Made by a program: the position numbers and the translations under genes. The notes beneath the pieces are model-generated. The model was not told where the DNA came from and did no database searches. It saw only the letters and a program-made list of their open reading frames with translations. From the NCBI GenBank assembly GCA_025355305.1, contig JANXZW010000018.1, positions 1 through 35,692 of the forward strand: DNA of 35,692 nucleotides. Reading direction: 5' to 3'. The first letter of the stretch is position 1; each line of letters starts with the position of its first letter. The DNA comes from Actinomycetes bacterium (lineage in GTDB: Bacteria > Actinomycetota > Actinomycetes > Nanopelagicales > Nanopelagicaceae). Positions 1 to 8,783 of this stretch are shown here, piece by piece.

Positions 1-713
1 GAGTTAATCGAGATTAGATCAAAGGGACGAGAGCGGAAGCGATAGGAGGCTCCAGTGAGAGCGCCAACTGGGCAGATCTGCACGGTATTGCCGGAGTAAT
101 AAGACTCGAAAGGTGTTTCTTCGTAAATACCAACTTGCTGCAGCGCACCACGTTCATTGAGTGTAATAAATGGATCGCCTGCGATCTCTTCCGAGAAACG
201 AGTGCAACGCGCACAGAGAACACAGCGCTCTCTATCTAGTAAGACCTGTGAAGAGATATTGATGGGCTTCTCAAAAGTGCGCTTTTCACCTTCAAAGCGC
301 GTCTCTGAACGACCCGCGGACATGGCCTGATTCTGCAATGGGCATTCGCCACCTTTATCGCAGATGGGGCAGTCGAGAGGGTGGTTAATAAGCAAGAACT
401 CCATGATTCCCTCTTGCGCCTTAGCCACAACGGGAGAGGTGAGTTGAGTCTTAACGATCATGCCATTTTCAACGGGCATCGTGCAGGAAGCTTGTGGCTT
501 CGGAAAGGCGCGGCCGTTGATCTCTACCTCAACCAAGCATTGGCGACATGCACCTACTGGCGCGAGGAGTGGGTGATCGCAAAAACGCGGGATCGCGATC
601 CCGAGTTGCTCGGCAGCGCGAATGATCAGCGTTCCCTTAGGGACTGTTAGCTCAACGCCATCAATGATCGCCGAAACGGTATCTACTGCTGCCACGGTTT
701 GTTCAGAGCTCAC
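1..713 (-). CDS. nuoG: NADH-quinone oxidoreductase subunit G, N-terminal part (runs off the window)
   Basis: Large Fe-S subunit of complex I, which passes electrons from NADH along a chain of clusters in the peripheral arm. About 237 codons are present; the rest lies beyond position 1. I chose GTG at 713-711 as the start because it directly follows the nuoF stop (TGAGTG). The translation shows an N-terminal 2Fe-2S ferredoxin-like domain ([16 protein letters not shown]), the [17 protein letters not shown] motif that binds a 4Fe-4S cluster through His and three Cys, and the [10 protein letters not shown] ... ICPVGALT cysteines of the next 4Fe-4S cluster. The readable part ends in [15 protein letters not shown], typical of NuoG. 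It is the last gene of the visible nuo operon, and the remaining nuo genes probably follow outside the window. Confidence 0.95.
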   Translation of the reverse strand, partial: MSSEQTVAAVDTVSAIIDGVELTVPKGTLIIRAAEQLGIAIPRFCDHPLLAPVGACRQCLVEVEINGRAFPKPQASCTMPVENGMIVKTQLTSPVVAKAQEGIMEFLLINHPLDCPICDKGGECPLQNQAMSAGRSETRFEGEKRTFEKPINISSQVLLDRERCVLCARCTRFSEEIAGDPFITLNERGALQQVGIYEETPFESYYSGNTVQICPVGALTGASYRFRSRPFDLISIN

Positions 714-2015
714 TCAAGCACCTGCCGTTTCAAAGAGCGTCGATGCAACTGGATCAAAGGGGCAACCCCCGCTGGTCTGGTGCAGGAGATATTCAGCACG
801 GAAATACTTAAGTGATGAGATGATCGGGGCAACTGCGCCATCAGCGAGAGCGCAGAATGAGCGACCAGCGATGTTGTCACAGAGATCCAAGAGCTTCTCG
901 AGATCAGTTTCGCCACCCTTACCTGCCTCTAGATCCTTCATGATCTGAACCAACCACCAGGTACCTTCACGACAAGGCGTACATTTCCCGCAGGACTCGT
1001 GCTTATAGAACTCCACCCAACGAAGAACTGCGCGCACAACGCATGTCGTCTCATCGAAGATCTGTAGCGCTTTTGTTCCTAGCATCGAGCCAGCTGCTGC
1101 TACACCTTCATAATCAAGCGGTACATCGAGATGTTCTGCGGTAAACATCGGGGTGGAAGAGCCACCAGGAGTCCAGAACTTAAGTTCATGTCCTGCGCGA
1201 ACTCCGCCAGCAAGTTGCAAGATCTGACGCAAAGTAATACCTAAGGGAGCTTCAAATTGACCAGGGTTAGTGACGTGTCCAGAGAGTGAGTAGAGCGTGT
1301 AGCCCTTGCTCTTCTCGGTACCCATTGCTTGGAACCAGTCAACCCCGTGGTTGATGATCGATGGGACCGAGGCAATCGACTCCACATTGTTCACAACGGT
1401 CGGCATCGCATATAGACCAGCAATCGCTGGGAAAGGTGGACGTAGCCGTGGTTGTCCGCGGAATCCCTCCAAGGAATCCAAGAGCGCAGTCTCTTCACCA
1501 CAGATATAGGCACCTGCACCAGCGTGCAGAGTAAGTTCAAGATCAAATCCACTACCGAGAATATTCTTGCCGAGGAAGCCCGCTGCGTAGGCATCATCGA
1601 TCGCCTTCTGGACACGACGAAAGACATGAACAACTTCTCCGCGTAAATAAATGAACGAGTGGTTAGCGCGAATGGCATAGGAACCGATGATGATTCCTTC
1701 AATCAAAGAGTGCGGATTGGCCATTAAGAGCGGCGTATCTTTGCAAGTTCCTGGCTCTGATTCATCGGCATTTACAACGAGGTAATGCGCCTTGTTATCG
1801 CCCTGCGGAATGAAACTCCATTTATTTCCGGTGGGGAATCCAGCGCCGCCACGGCCACGTAGCCCCGACTCTTTTACCTGCGCAATGACCTCATCCGGGG
1901 TTGCCTGCAACGCCTTTGCCAGCGCTTGGTAACCATCGTGGCGCCGATAACCTGCAATCGTGAAGGAATCTGCCTCATCCCAATGTGCCGAAAGGACTGG
2001 GTTCAATATGCTCAT
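714..2015 (-). CDS. nuoF: NADH-quinone oxidoreductase subunit F (FMN, NADH-binding)
   Basis: Oxidises NADH at the tip of complex I and hands electrons through FMN to the Fe-S chain. The protein has 433 residues, a normal length. The glycine-rich GRGGAGFPTGNKW segment at residues 54-66 belongs to the FMN/NADH site. CGEETALLDSLEG at about 172-184 is a second conserved nucleotide-site block. ESCGKCTPCREG supplies Cys342, Cys345 and Cys348, which with Cys388 hold the N3 4Fe-4S cluster. The start ATG overlaps the nuoE stop by four bases (ATGA), so translation is probably coupled. No key residue is missing. Confidence 0.97.
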   Translation of the reverse strand: MSILNPVLSAHWDEADSFTIAGYRRHDGYQALAKALQATPDEVIAQVKESGLRGRGGAGFPTGNKWSFIPQGDNKAHYLVVNADESEPGTCKDTPLLMANPHSLIEGIIIGSYAIRANHSFIYLRGEVVHVFRRVQKAIDDAYAAGFLGKNILGSGFDLELTLHAGAGAYICGEETALLDSLEGFRGQPRLRPPFPAIAGLYAMPTVVNNVESIASVPSIINHGVDWFQAMGTEKSKGYTLYSLSGHVTNPGQFEAPLGITLRQILQLAGGVRAGHELKFWTPGGSSTPMFTAEHLDVPLDYEGVAAAGSMLGTKALQIFDETTCVVRAVLRWVEFYKHESCGKCTPCREGTWWLVQIMKDLEAGKGGETDLEKLLDLCDNIAGRSFCALADGAVAPIISSLKYFRAEYLLHQTSGGCPFDPVASTLFETAGA

Positions 2016-2644
2016 TTGGATCCCTGCGCCTTCGCAATATTTAAGCCGAGAAGCGTTGCAGGGCCAGCCTGTACGCCCTCTTCAGCTAAGCCATCTGATA
2101 AACCAGCCAGGACAGCAGAGTTCTCTTTCCAGGTGCGAAGCGCTCTAGGTCCACGCGTGGGTGCTGGTGGGTTGCCGGCGCGCACTCCATCAATCAATTC
2201 ATTGACCGATGCCGGGGTCTGGTTGTCGTAGAACTCCCAGTTGACCATCACGACGGGCGCATAGTCGCAGGCCGCATTGCATTCAATGCGTTCTAATGAA
2301 ATCTTTCCATCAGGAGTCGTCTGGTCCTTCTTAATTTCTAGGCGATCACAGACTGATTCGTAAATGGCATCTCCGCCCATAACCGCACACAAGGTGTTGA
2401 TACAAATGCCAACATGGTACTCACCTACAGGCTCGCTCTTATATTGCGTATAAAATGTAGAGACCGCGGTAACTTCAGCAGCAGCGAGATTCAATTTCGT
2501 TGAAATAGTTTCAATGCCGCGTGGAGTGACGTAGCCGTCGATAGATTGCACATAATGAAGCAGCGGCATGATCGCCGAGCGGCTCTTTGGGTAACGCGCA
2601 ATGATGGTATCCATCACGGCGAGTTCTTCAGCAGTAAATGACAT
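2012..2644 (-). CDS. nuoE: NADH-quinone oxidoreductase subunit E (2Fe-2S)
   Basis: Thioredoxin-fold 2Fe-2S subunit that works with NuoF in the NADH dehydrogenase module. The protein has 210 residues. The ligands follow the family pattern: Cys81 and Cys86 (CINTLC), then Cys122 and Cys126 (ECNAAC), followed by DYAPVVMVN. The start ATG shares one base with the nuoD stop (TAATG), and the end overlaps nuoF by four bases, so it sits in a tightly coupled operon. The tail after about residue 150 (AGNPPAPTRGPRALRTW) resembles the basic, proline-rich tails of actinobacterial NuoE. Confidence 0.96.
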   Translation of the reverse strand: MSFTAEELAVMDTIIARYPKSRSAIMPLLHYVQSIDGYVTPRGIETISTKLNLAAAEVTAVSTFYTQYKSEPVGEYHVGICINTLCAVMGGDAIYESVCDRLEIKKDQTTPDGKISLERIECNAACDYAPVVMVNWEFYDNQTPASVNELIDGVRAGNPPAPTRGPRALRTWKENSAVLAGLSDGLAEEGVQAGPATLLGLNIAKAQGSK

Positions 2645-3981
2645 TAGCGATCTACCCCACCCATCACTGGATCGATTGAAGCCACAGCTGCAACTACATC
2701 AGCGATCATGCTGCCTTCACACATGGCGGCAAGAGATTGCAGATTATTAAAAGATGGTTCGCGAAAGTGCAGCCGGTAAGGGTGGGAACCTCCATCAGAG
2801 ACCAAATGCACACCCATCTCTCCCTTAGGAGATTCGACTGTGGAGTACACCTGACCAGCTGGAACGCGGAAACCCTCGGTAGAAATCTTGAAGTGATGGA
2901 TGAGAGCCTCCATCGATTGGCCCATGATGTGAGCGATATGCTCCTGCGAGTTACCCATTCCATCTGGACCAACTTTGAGATCGGCAGGTGAGCCAATCTT
3001 CTTATCTTCAATCATCACCGGAGCACCTTCCAGGGCTTCGAGCTTCACAACACATTGCTCAATAATGCGCAGCGATTGCTCAAGTTCATCCATCTTGATC
3101 AAGAAGCGACCGTAGGTATCGCACCCGTCATTGGTGATGACATCAAAGTTGTAGTTCTCATAACCGCAATACGGTTCAGATTTGCGCAGATCCCACGGCA
3201 TGCCCGTCGCACGCAAGATCGGACCCGTAACACCCAGTGTGATACATCCAGCGAGGTCTAAGTACCCCACGCCCTGAGTGCGTTTCATCCAAATCGTATT
3301 ACCAATCAAAAGTTTCGCATTGTCTTTAAAGTTATGGCGCAACTCTTTTACGGTCTCACGAATCTTGGTAAGAGCACCCACGGGAAGATCTTGAGAAACT
3401 CCACCGGGACGGATATAGGCCATATTCATGCGGAGCCCAGTTACCAGCTCAAATATATCAAGAACCTTCTCGCGCTCGCGAAAGGCAAAGAGCATTGGCG
3501 TCAGGGCGCCAAGTTCCAGCGCTCCGGTCCCAAGGGCAACCATGTGCGAGGAGATGCGGTTGAACTCCATCATCAAGACCCGAATTACACTGGCCCGCTC
3601 TGGAATATCTTCTGTGACCCCAAGTAACTTTTCGACAGCTAGGCAGTATGCGGTCTCATTAAATATTGGTGAGAGGTAATCCATACGGGTAACGAATGTG
3701 GTTCCTTGAGTCCAAGTGCGGTATTCGGCATTCTTCTCGATGCCGGTATGTAAGTAACCGATTCCAGCGCGTGCCTCGGTAACGGTCTCGCCTTCAAGTT
3801 CAAGGATCAATCGCAGGACTCCGTGCGTGGATGGATGCTGCGGACCCATGTTTACAACAACGCGCTCTTCCTTCGTTGCGCCAATCTCAGTGACGAGCGA
3901 GTCCCAATCGTTACCAGTAACCGAATAGACGCGACCCTCAGTAGTCTCGCGCGAAGATGCGTAGGGATCTTGAGTTGTCAT
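2644..3981 (-). CDS. nuoD: NADH-quinone oxidoreductase subunit D (49 kDa-type, quinone site)
   Basis: Subunit at the junction between peripheral and membrane arms that forms much of the quinone-reduction pocket; it is related to the large subunit of NiFe hydrogenases. The protein has 445 residues. [14 protein letters not shown] at residues 44-57 contains the conserved His loop of the quinone site. The C-terminus ([14 protein letters not shown] ... DPVMGGVDR) matches the family ending. As in all NuoD proteins, the hydrogenase metal ligands are not expected. It overlaps nuoC by four bases upstream and shares one base with nuoE downstream. No truncation or frameshift is seen. Confidence 0.97.
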   Translation of the reverse strand: MTTQDPYASSRETTEGRVYSVTGNDWDSLVTEIGATKEERVVVNMGPQHPSTHGVLRLILELEGETVTEARAGIGYLHTGIEKNAEYRTWTQGTTFVTRMDYLSPIFNETAYCLAVEKLLGVTEDIPERASVIRVLMMEFNRISSHMVALGTGALELGALTPMLFAFREREKVLDIFELVTGLRMNMAYIRPGGVSQDLPVGALTKIRETVKELRHNFKDNAKLLIGNTIWMKRTQGVGYLDLAGCITLGVTGPILRATGMPWDLRKSEPYCGYENYNFDVITNDGCDTYGRFLIKMDELEQSLRIIEQCVVKLEALEGAPVMIEDKKIGSPADLKVGPDGMGNSQEHIAHIMGQSMEALIHHFKISTEGFRVPAGQVYSTVESPKGEMGVHLVSDGGSHPYRLHFREPSFNNLQSLAAMCEGSMIADVVAAVASIDPVMGGVDR

Positions 3982-4616
3982 CGGTATGACCTCCGCTCAT
4001 TTGGAGGTGGCACAGTGGCACCCTTATATTCAACCGGAATTCCACCAAGTGGATAGTCTTTTCGCTGCGGATGACCGATCCAATCATCTGGCATCAAAAT
4101 GCGAGTAAGTGCGGGGTGGCCATCGAAGATGATCCCGAACATGTCGAAGGTTTCACGCTCATGCCAGTTGTTTCCGCCCCACAGTTCAACGAGTGAAGGT
4201 AGGTGCGGGTTGCTATCTGGAACGCTCACTTCAAGCCTGATGCGCCGGTTGAAGGTCATGGAGAGAAATGGAAAGACGCAGTGCAATTCACGATCTTTAT
4301 CGGTTGGGTAGTGCACGCCACTAACACCGAGACAGACCTCAAAACGCAGCGCGGGAGTATCGCGAAGCGCCTGCGCAACCTGGAAAAGACGAGCCGCCTT
4401 TACATGCAGTGTTAACTCGCCCCGGTAAATGACGATTTGCTCAATATCATCATTGAACTCTGGATAGGCGCGTTCTAACTCATCGACCAACTCATCAAAA
4501 TATCCACCGTAGGGGCGCTGTGCTGAGAGATCATTGTGGCGCTTGCGAACCAGGCCGCCGTAACCGGAGGTATCTCCACTGCCCTTAGCTCCAAATAGTC
4601 CGTGCTCCTCACTCAT
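3978..4616 (-). CDS. nuoC: NADH-quinone oxidoreductase subunit C (30 kDa-type)
   Basis: Structural subunit of the complex I connecting module. The protein has 212 residues. The family signature lies in the C-terminal half: [19 protein letters not shown], then the [17 protein letters not shown] block. The region before about residue 40 ([14 protein letters not shown]) is a polar extension like that of other actinobacterial NuoC proteins. Four-base overlaps with nuoB and nuoD indicate coupled translation. NuoC and NuoD are separate here, not fused as in some proteobacteria. Confidence 0.95.
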   Translation of the reverse strand: MSEEHGLFGAKGSGDTSGYGGLVRKRHNDLSAQRPYGGYFDELVDELERAYPEFNDDIEQIVIYRGELTLHVKAARLFQVAQALRDTPALRFEVCLGVSGVHYPTDKDRELHCVFPFLSMTFNRRIRLEVSVPDSNPHLPSLVELWGGNNWHERETFDMFGIIFDGHPALTRILMPDDWIGHPQRKDYPLGGIPVEYKGATVPPPNERRSYR

Positions 4617-5170
4617 TGCTTCAGTAGTCCTTGTATCTGGAAGGTCGGCTTGGAGGCGAGCGCAGCAGCTTCAACTTCACGAATAATTGCCTCGCGATTT
4701 GCACCCAACTTTGTATCACTGATCTGCTCGTGTAACTTCAAAATGGCATCCATCAACATTTCAGGGCGTGGCGGGCAACCGGGCAGATAGATATCAACGG
4801 GAACGATATGGTCAACACCTTGAACAATCGCGTAGTTATTGAACATTCCACCTGATGAAGCGCAGGCTCCCATCGAGATAACCCACTTCGGTCCAGGCAT
4901 TTGATCGTAAATTTGGCGGACAACGGGTGCCATCTTCTGCGAGACGCGACCAGCCACGATCATTAAATCAGCTTGGCGTGGGGATGGGCGGAACACTTCC
5001 ATTCCAAAGCGCGCTAGATCGTAACGACCGCCACCTGCAGCCATCATCTCAATTGCGCAACAGGCAAGGCCAAAGGTCACTGGCCAGAGCGAGCTCTTGC
5101 GCATATAACCCGCAAGGTTCTCAACTGTGGTGAGGGCAATGCCGGTAGGTAATTGCTCTTCTAGACCCAT
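4613..5170 (-). CDS. nuoB: NADH-quinone oxidoreductase subunit B (N2 cluster)
   Basis: Carries the terminal 4Fe-4S cluster N2 that reduces quinone. From the chosen start ([10 protein letters not shown]) it has 185 residues, with the ligands at the usual places: the tandem Cys37-Cys38 ([10 protein letters not shown]), Cys103 (MGACASSGG) and Cys132 (LPGCPPRPE). In-frame ATGs upstream at 5182 and 5203 exist inside nuoA. I prefer 5170 because NuoB proteins in this phylum commonly begin MG(I/L)EE and because this ATG falls two bases after the nuoA stop. The 5182 start remains possible (GGATTGGA precedes it). The gene overlaps nuoC by four bases. Confidence 0.95.
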   Translation of the reverse strand: MGLEEQLPTGIALTTVENLAGYMRKSSLWPVTFGLACCAIEMMAAGGGRYDLARFGMEVFRPSPRQADLMIVAGRVSQKMAPVVRQIYDQMPGPKWVISMGACASSGGMFNNYAIVQGVDHIVPVDIYLPGCPPRPEMLMDAILKLHEQISDTKLGANREAIIREVEAAALASKPTFQIQGLLKQ

Positions 5171-5172
5171 TG

Positions 5173-5532
5173 TTAATCCCATTCCAATCCGCCGCGGCGC
5201 CACACATATGCATATGCAACGAAGACTGTAAGTATAAAGATCACCATCTCAACGAGACCAAAGAGGCCGAGTTGATTGAAGGAGACCGCCCATGGATATA
5301 AGAAGACAATTTCAATGTCAAAGACAATGAAGAGCATGGCGGTTAAGAAATACTTCACAGGAAATCGTCCGCCACCTTGAGCAACTGGTGAGGGCTGAAT
5401 TCCACACTCATAAGCCTCAGATTTGGCGCGGTTGTAGCGCTTTGGTCCCGTGAGAGCGGCGGTAATGACGGAAAATGCCGCAAATCCGAAGCCAATCCCG
5501 CCTATCGCAAGAATCGGGACATAAGGATTCAT
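5173..5532 (-). CDS. nuoA: NADH-quinone oxidoreductase subunit A (membrane)
   Basis: Small membrane subunit at the foot of complex I, beside the quinone channel. The 119 residues hold three predicted transmembrane helices at about 5-28, 58-82 and 89-110. The loop between the first two carries YECGI with Cys43 and the conserved acidic FDIE at 71-74, both family hallmarks. It is the first nuo gene. The start ATG at 5532 has no Shine-Dalgarno sequence but lies six bases after a TATGCT hexamer, so the nuo mRNA is probably leaderless. Confidence 0.96.
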   Translation of the reverse strand: MNPYVPILAIGGIGFGFAAFSVITAALTGPKRYNRAKSEAYECGIQPSPVAQGGGRFPVKYFLTAMLFIVFDIEIVFLYPWAVSFNQLGLFGLVEMVIFILTVFVAYAYVWRRGGLEWD

Positions 5533-5538
5533 GCTGTG

Positions 5539-5544
5539 AGCATA
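5539..5544 (-). promoter_or_regulatory. -10 element of the nuo operon (leaderless start)
   Basis: Read on the minus strand the hexamer is TATGCT, then six bases (CACAGC), then the nuoA ATG. No convincing -35 is visible. The same TANNNT-N6-start layout occurs at nine other genes in the window, which raises confidence in this one. Confidence 0.6.
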
Positions 5545-5601
5545 CGGGTGGATAAGCCGTAAGAATAGGAGGTGTGTTGACCGTCACAGTTTTTCATAGG
5601 G

Positions 5602-6051
5602 CTACTTGATGAACTCCGCCACCTTAGAACCCAAGGTAAATGGGTCAATTGGGTGGGAGATAACCGCATCAGCGCCAGACCACTTTGCCAACCAACTATC
5701 TTGGGGGCGTTGGATAATCAGCATGACCGGAGGGCAATCGATAATCTCATCCTTGAGGGCATGGGTTAGACCCATGCCACCTTCCGGAACCGCTTCGCCA
5801 TCGAGAATAAAAAGGTCAACCTTTCGCTTCTCGGAGAGATAGAGGCGCAGGGCATCAGCCGTGGCGAAATCCACCACCTTATGCTCACGCTCTTCGCCGG
5901 GTAGCTTCTTTCCCAGGGCTGCGCTAATCGCTGCGCGAACGCTCTGATCATCAGAGTAGACGAGGATGACTGGGGCCAGGGCCGAGCCTTGGAGCGCGGG
6001 GTCACCGTAAAGGGGAGCGGCGCTGATGGAATCGTAAACAGACACTTCCAT
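5602..6051 (-). CDS. Orphan receiver-domain protein associated with nuo genes (Rv3143-like)
   Basis: Single-domain CheY-like protein of 149 residues with no output domain. The acidic patch is SDD at 33-35 and the candidate phosphoacceptor is Asp84 in LFILDGEAVPEGGMG. The invariant lysine of receiver domains is replaced by His in ISHPIDP (about residue 133), and the usual Thr/Ser near residue 112 is not apparent, so phosphorylation may be absent or altered. Position and motifs (LDGEAVP.GGMG, RPQD.WLA.W, HP.DP) recall the mycobacterial orphan regulator Rv3143, encoded beside nuoA. By analogy it may tune complex I by protein contact; that is inference. I start at ATG 6051; a TTG two codons upstream is also in frame. 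Confidence 0.8.
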   Translation of the reverse strand: MEVSVYDSISAAPLYGDPALQGSALAPVILVYSDDQSVRAAISAALGKKLPGEEREHKVVDFATADALRLYLSEKRKVDLFILDGEAVPEGGMGLTHALKDEIIDCPPVMLIIQRPQDSWLAKWSGADAVISHPIDPFTLGSKVAEFIK

Positions 6052-6057
6052 ACTCAA

Positions 6058-6063
6058 AGTGTA
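6058..6063 (-). promoter_or_regulatory. -10 element of the receiver gene (leaderless start)
   Basis: TACACT on the minus strand, followed by six bases (TTGAGT) and the ATG at 6051. No Shine-Dalgarno sequence is present. If transcription starts at or just before the ATG, the mRNA is leaderless. Confidence 0.55.
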
Positions 6064-6130
6064 CTGCCCAAGGCAGCATCAGAAACGAATCCAGAGGTAA
6101 TCAGGGAGTTAAAGGAGCGCCTAGACCTTA

Positions 6131-6168
6131 TCAATCCAGAGGAATCGAATCAATCCAGAGGAATCGAT
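6131..6168. repeat. 19-bp tandem duplication at the 3' end of the metallophosphoesterase gene
   Basis: Two adjacent 19-base copies, 6131-6149 and 6150-6168, differ only at their last base; the shared part is TCAATCCAGAGGAATCGA. The unit is not a multiple of three, so the second copy in the direction of translation is read in another frame and supplies the present stop codon. Confidence 0.9.
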
Positions 6169-7717
6169 TTCGATCGGTAACTTCGCCCGCTGCTAACTCG
6201 ACGTGGAACTCATTGTCACGGCGACGCTGCCAATGGTTGGCAGAGAGGATGCGTGATAGCCCAGCTAGGTGTACTGGACTCTCAAGGTTACTCATTGCCT
6301 CATCAAGTTCAATAGGGCTCTGATGGTCAATAAGTGAAGTCGCAATTACAACACGACCTTGATCTTCCAAGATCTCAACTAGACGACCTTGTTGCGGCCA
6401 ATCGATCAACGAGGAGGTCATGATCTGCCAGAAGCCGTTAACTCCCGCTTCGCCAATGTACTTCACGCGATTGTCGTGATCATGACCGGCAAGCCAGGCG
6501 ATGATGCGATTGTGCTTAAGAAGCTCTTGCGTTAACTCTTCGATTGCGACTCGGCGATCAGCCTCAACGGGTGCGTAATCATTAAAGAGTGCATGCAGCG
6601 GATGGTGCGAGAGAAGTGTGAAGTACTTTGGAGATGGGTCTGCTAGGACGCTCTTCATCCAATTAAATTGTGTCTCGTCCAGAGATCCCTGCCAACCGCC
6701 GTTGATATTGACGGTATCGAGCGAGATCAAACGAACGTCACCTAGATCCTTAAACCAATACTTTGTCCCAGCTGCCGCATTGGCCTCAGTGAGGCCGTGG
6801 CCCTCGTGTTCACAGCTCAGATGAAGTTTTGCCCAATCATCTGCAGCGTTGAGACGACGACGCTGGTCAGCACTCGTCTGGCGATAAACGCCGCCGCTGG
6901 GATCCGCTAACTTTGTTGGGCCTACCATTCCCCAACCGCTAAAGGCTTCTTGCAGATCCATATCTGAACCGATATCGATCAAACGCACTGCACCTGTTGC
7001 GATCAACTGCAACCTTTCGTCTGGCGCAACTGTGCCTTGTACTAGAGCGTCATGATTGCCGTGAGTTGCCAACCAAGTGTGACTTAATCCCGCCGCAGTA
7101 AATGGTTTGCGCACCGCATCCGTTAAACCGGGAACAGTGGGCAATCCGTAGAGAGCCCGCGGGTAATCATCTTCGCACCCCTCTGGCGTCCCCTCGGGAT
7201 TCCAGTAACTGCGATCATAAGAAGTGGGGTCCTTCTGCGCAACGCCCTCCCACTGAGAGAGATCACCGCTATCGGGATGTACCTCACCGCCATCCATAAG
7301 CGTCATGTACCACTGCAATTCATTGGATTGCGCATTGTCCGTTACATCACCGGTGGCAACCACTGCATCAATAGCCCGGTTGGAGAAAAGTCCGGTCTTT
7401 ATGGTGTTCACGGTTTGGACCATCGTCTCCAAGGTCTGCGCCGTCATTAACTCCTGCGCTCGATAGGCACCCACTAGCGAAATATGTTCTGACATCGGAT
7501 GATGGGGATCGGCAAAGCGATCCATCAATTCAACTCGCGCCGGCGATTGCGCATCGCAGATATGCAGATCCGAGATATGGATCAGAGTTAATATCGCAAG
7601 CGCAGAATTTGAGGGGGCCTCCCCCAACAACTCTTCTCCTGCCACGGATTCAAGATCTGTCCAACCACTCTCATTGGGTTGGCTCCGAACTATTCGGCCA
7701 TCGCGTGTACTAGACAC
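6131..7717 (-). CDS. Calcineurin-like metallophosphoesterase, PPA1498 type
   Basis: Predicted cytosolic two-metal phosphoesterase of 528 residues with no signal peptide or membrane helix. Metal-site motifs appear in order: HISDLHICD (Asp50, His52), ATGDVTDN (Asp124), THGNHDAL near 225, LLSHHPL near 370 and GHDHDNR near 420. Overall form fits the actinobacterial family TIGR03767 (PPA1498). The start is GTG 7717, overlapping the end of the ABC ATPase gene by eight bases. It is therefore the last gene of the transporter operon, suggesting that it acts on an imported phosphate mono- or diester or on a cleavage product; the substrate is unknown. A tandem duplication has altered the last few residues to SIPLD. 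Confidence 0.85.
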   Translation of the reverse strand: MSSTRDGRIVRSQPNESGWTDLESVAGEELLGEAPSNSALAILTLIHISDLHICDAQSPARVELMDRFADPHHPMSEHISLVGAYRAQELMTAQTLETMVQTVNTIKTGLFSNRAIDAVVATGDVTDNAQSNELQWYMTLMDGGEVHPDSGDLSQWEGVAQKDPTSYDRSYWNPEGTPEGCEDDYPRALYGLPTVPGLTDAVRKPFTAAGLSHTWLATHGNHDALVQGTVAPDERLQLIATGAVRLIDIGSDMDLQEAFSGWGMVGPTKLADPSGGVYRQTSADQRRRLNAADDWAKLHLSCEHEGHGLTEANAAAGTKYWFKDLGDVRLISLDTVNINGGWQGSLDETQFNWMKSVLADPSPKYFTLLSHHPLHALFNDYAPVEADRRVAIEELTQELLKHNRIIAWLAGHDHDNRVKYIGEAGVNGFWQIMTSSLIDWPQQGRLVEILEDQGRVVIATSLIDHQSPIELDEAMSNLESPVHLAGLSRILSANHWQRRRDNEFHVELAAGEVTDRNRFLWIDSIPLD

Positions 7718-8783
7718 TTTCCGCCATCACTTCATCGCTAGAAATTTTAAATGCGACCTTGTCGCCAATCTCTAACTTACGAACCTCACGACTGGAAACA
7801 TTGAGATGAATGAGCGGAGCTCCCTCGACGGCAATTCCCACCTTAGTCATCGGTCCGAGGAACGACTTAAGAGCAACGATTCCGCGAGTTGCATCAAGAT
7901 CGCTCTCACTCACAAGCTCCAGAGATTCTGGACGAATGATTACGTTTACCTTTGCACCTTCGGCAAATGGCGCTGCGCTATCTAAAATATTAACTTTCTG
8001 ATTTAGAACGCGCGCCTTACCTTTTGCGGTTATCTCCGCTGGAATGCGATTTGCTAGCCCGACAAATGAGGCCACAAAAGATGTCGCTGGTGAGTTGTAG
8101 AGAACTATTGGCTTATCAATCTGCTCCAAGCGGCCATGGCTCATAACGCCGACTCGATCTGATATCGCCATAGCCTCTTCTTGATCATGCGTGACGAAGA
8201 GAGTCGTGATTCCCAAATCGAGTTGAATGCGGCGTATCTCTTCGCGAATCTGACCGCGCACCTGTGCATCGAGGGCAGAGAGCGGCTCATCCAGAAGAAG
8301 TACTCGAGGTTGGATCGCAAGCGCACGCGCCAAGGCTACGCGCTGTTGTTGCCCACCAGATAACTGATGAGGATAGGACTGGCCCTTACTTTCAAGAGAG
8401 ACCAGTTCAAGCATCTCATCCACTCGCTTATGACGCTTATCGCTATCAATCTTGCGTACGCGCAGGCCGTAATCAATATTTTCAGAGACGGTGAGGTTAG
8501 GGAAGAGGGAGTAGGACTGGAAGACCATTCCCATGTCGCGATGGTTTGCCGGTGTCTCGTTATACCGCTCACCATTGACGAGTAACTCTCCTGAAGTCGC
8601 TACTTCAAGACCAGCAACAATGCGAAGTGCGGTTGTCTTGCCACAACCTGAAGGACCGAGAAGCGCAACCAGTTCCCCGGGATGGACCGTAATATCGAGG
8701 CCATCGAGCGCTTTAACGGAACCGAAGTGACGGCTGACTCCCTTTAGTTCGAGAGTAGCTCCTTCGCGTGCTTCTTTACTCAT
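7710..8783 (-). CDS. ABC transporter ATP-binding protein (iron/polyamine/aminoethylphosphonate group)
   Basis: Energises import by the adjacent permeases. The 357 residues contain Walker A GPSGCGKT at 43-50, the Q-loop near VFQSYSLFPN, the signature LSGGQQQR at 141-148, Walker B VLLLDEP at 161-167, the D-loop SALD and the switch His in FVTHDQEEA. The C-terminal third (from about 245) is a TOBE-type regulatory domain. This architecture is shared by Fe(III), spermidine/putrescine, thiamine and 2-aminoethylphosphonate (PhnT) importers, so sequence alone does not fix the substrate. The upstream oxidase and phosphonatase-like hydrolase favour an aminophosphonate. Its ATG overlaps the preceding permease stop by four bases. 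Confidence 0.9.
   Translation of the reverse strand: MSKEAREGATLELKGVSRHFGSVKALDGLDITVHPGELVALLGPSGCGKTTALRIVAGLEVATSGELLVNGERYNETPANHRDMGMVFQSYSLFPNLTVSENIDYGLRVRKIDSDKRHKRVDEMLELVSLESKGQSYPHQLSGGQQQRVALARALAIQPRVLLLDEPLSALDAQVRGQIREEIRRIQLDLGITTLFVTHDQEEAMAISDRVGVMSHGRLEQIDKPIVLYNSPATSFVASFVGLANRIPAEITAKGKARVLNQKVNILDSAAPFAEGAKVNVIIRPESLELVSESDLDATRGIVALKSFLGPMTKVGIAVEGAPLIHLNVSSREVRKLEIGDKVAFKISSDEVMAESV

Noticed and set aside
4613-5203. Longer nuoB frame starting at 5203
   Set aside because: It would overlap nuoA by 31 bases and add a basic MAPRRIG leader not expected in NuoB; the start at 5170 fits the family.
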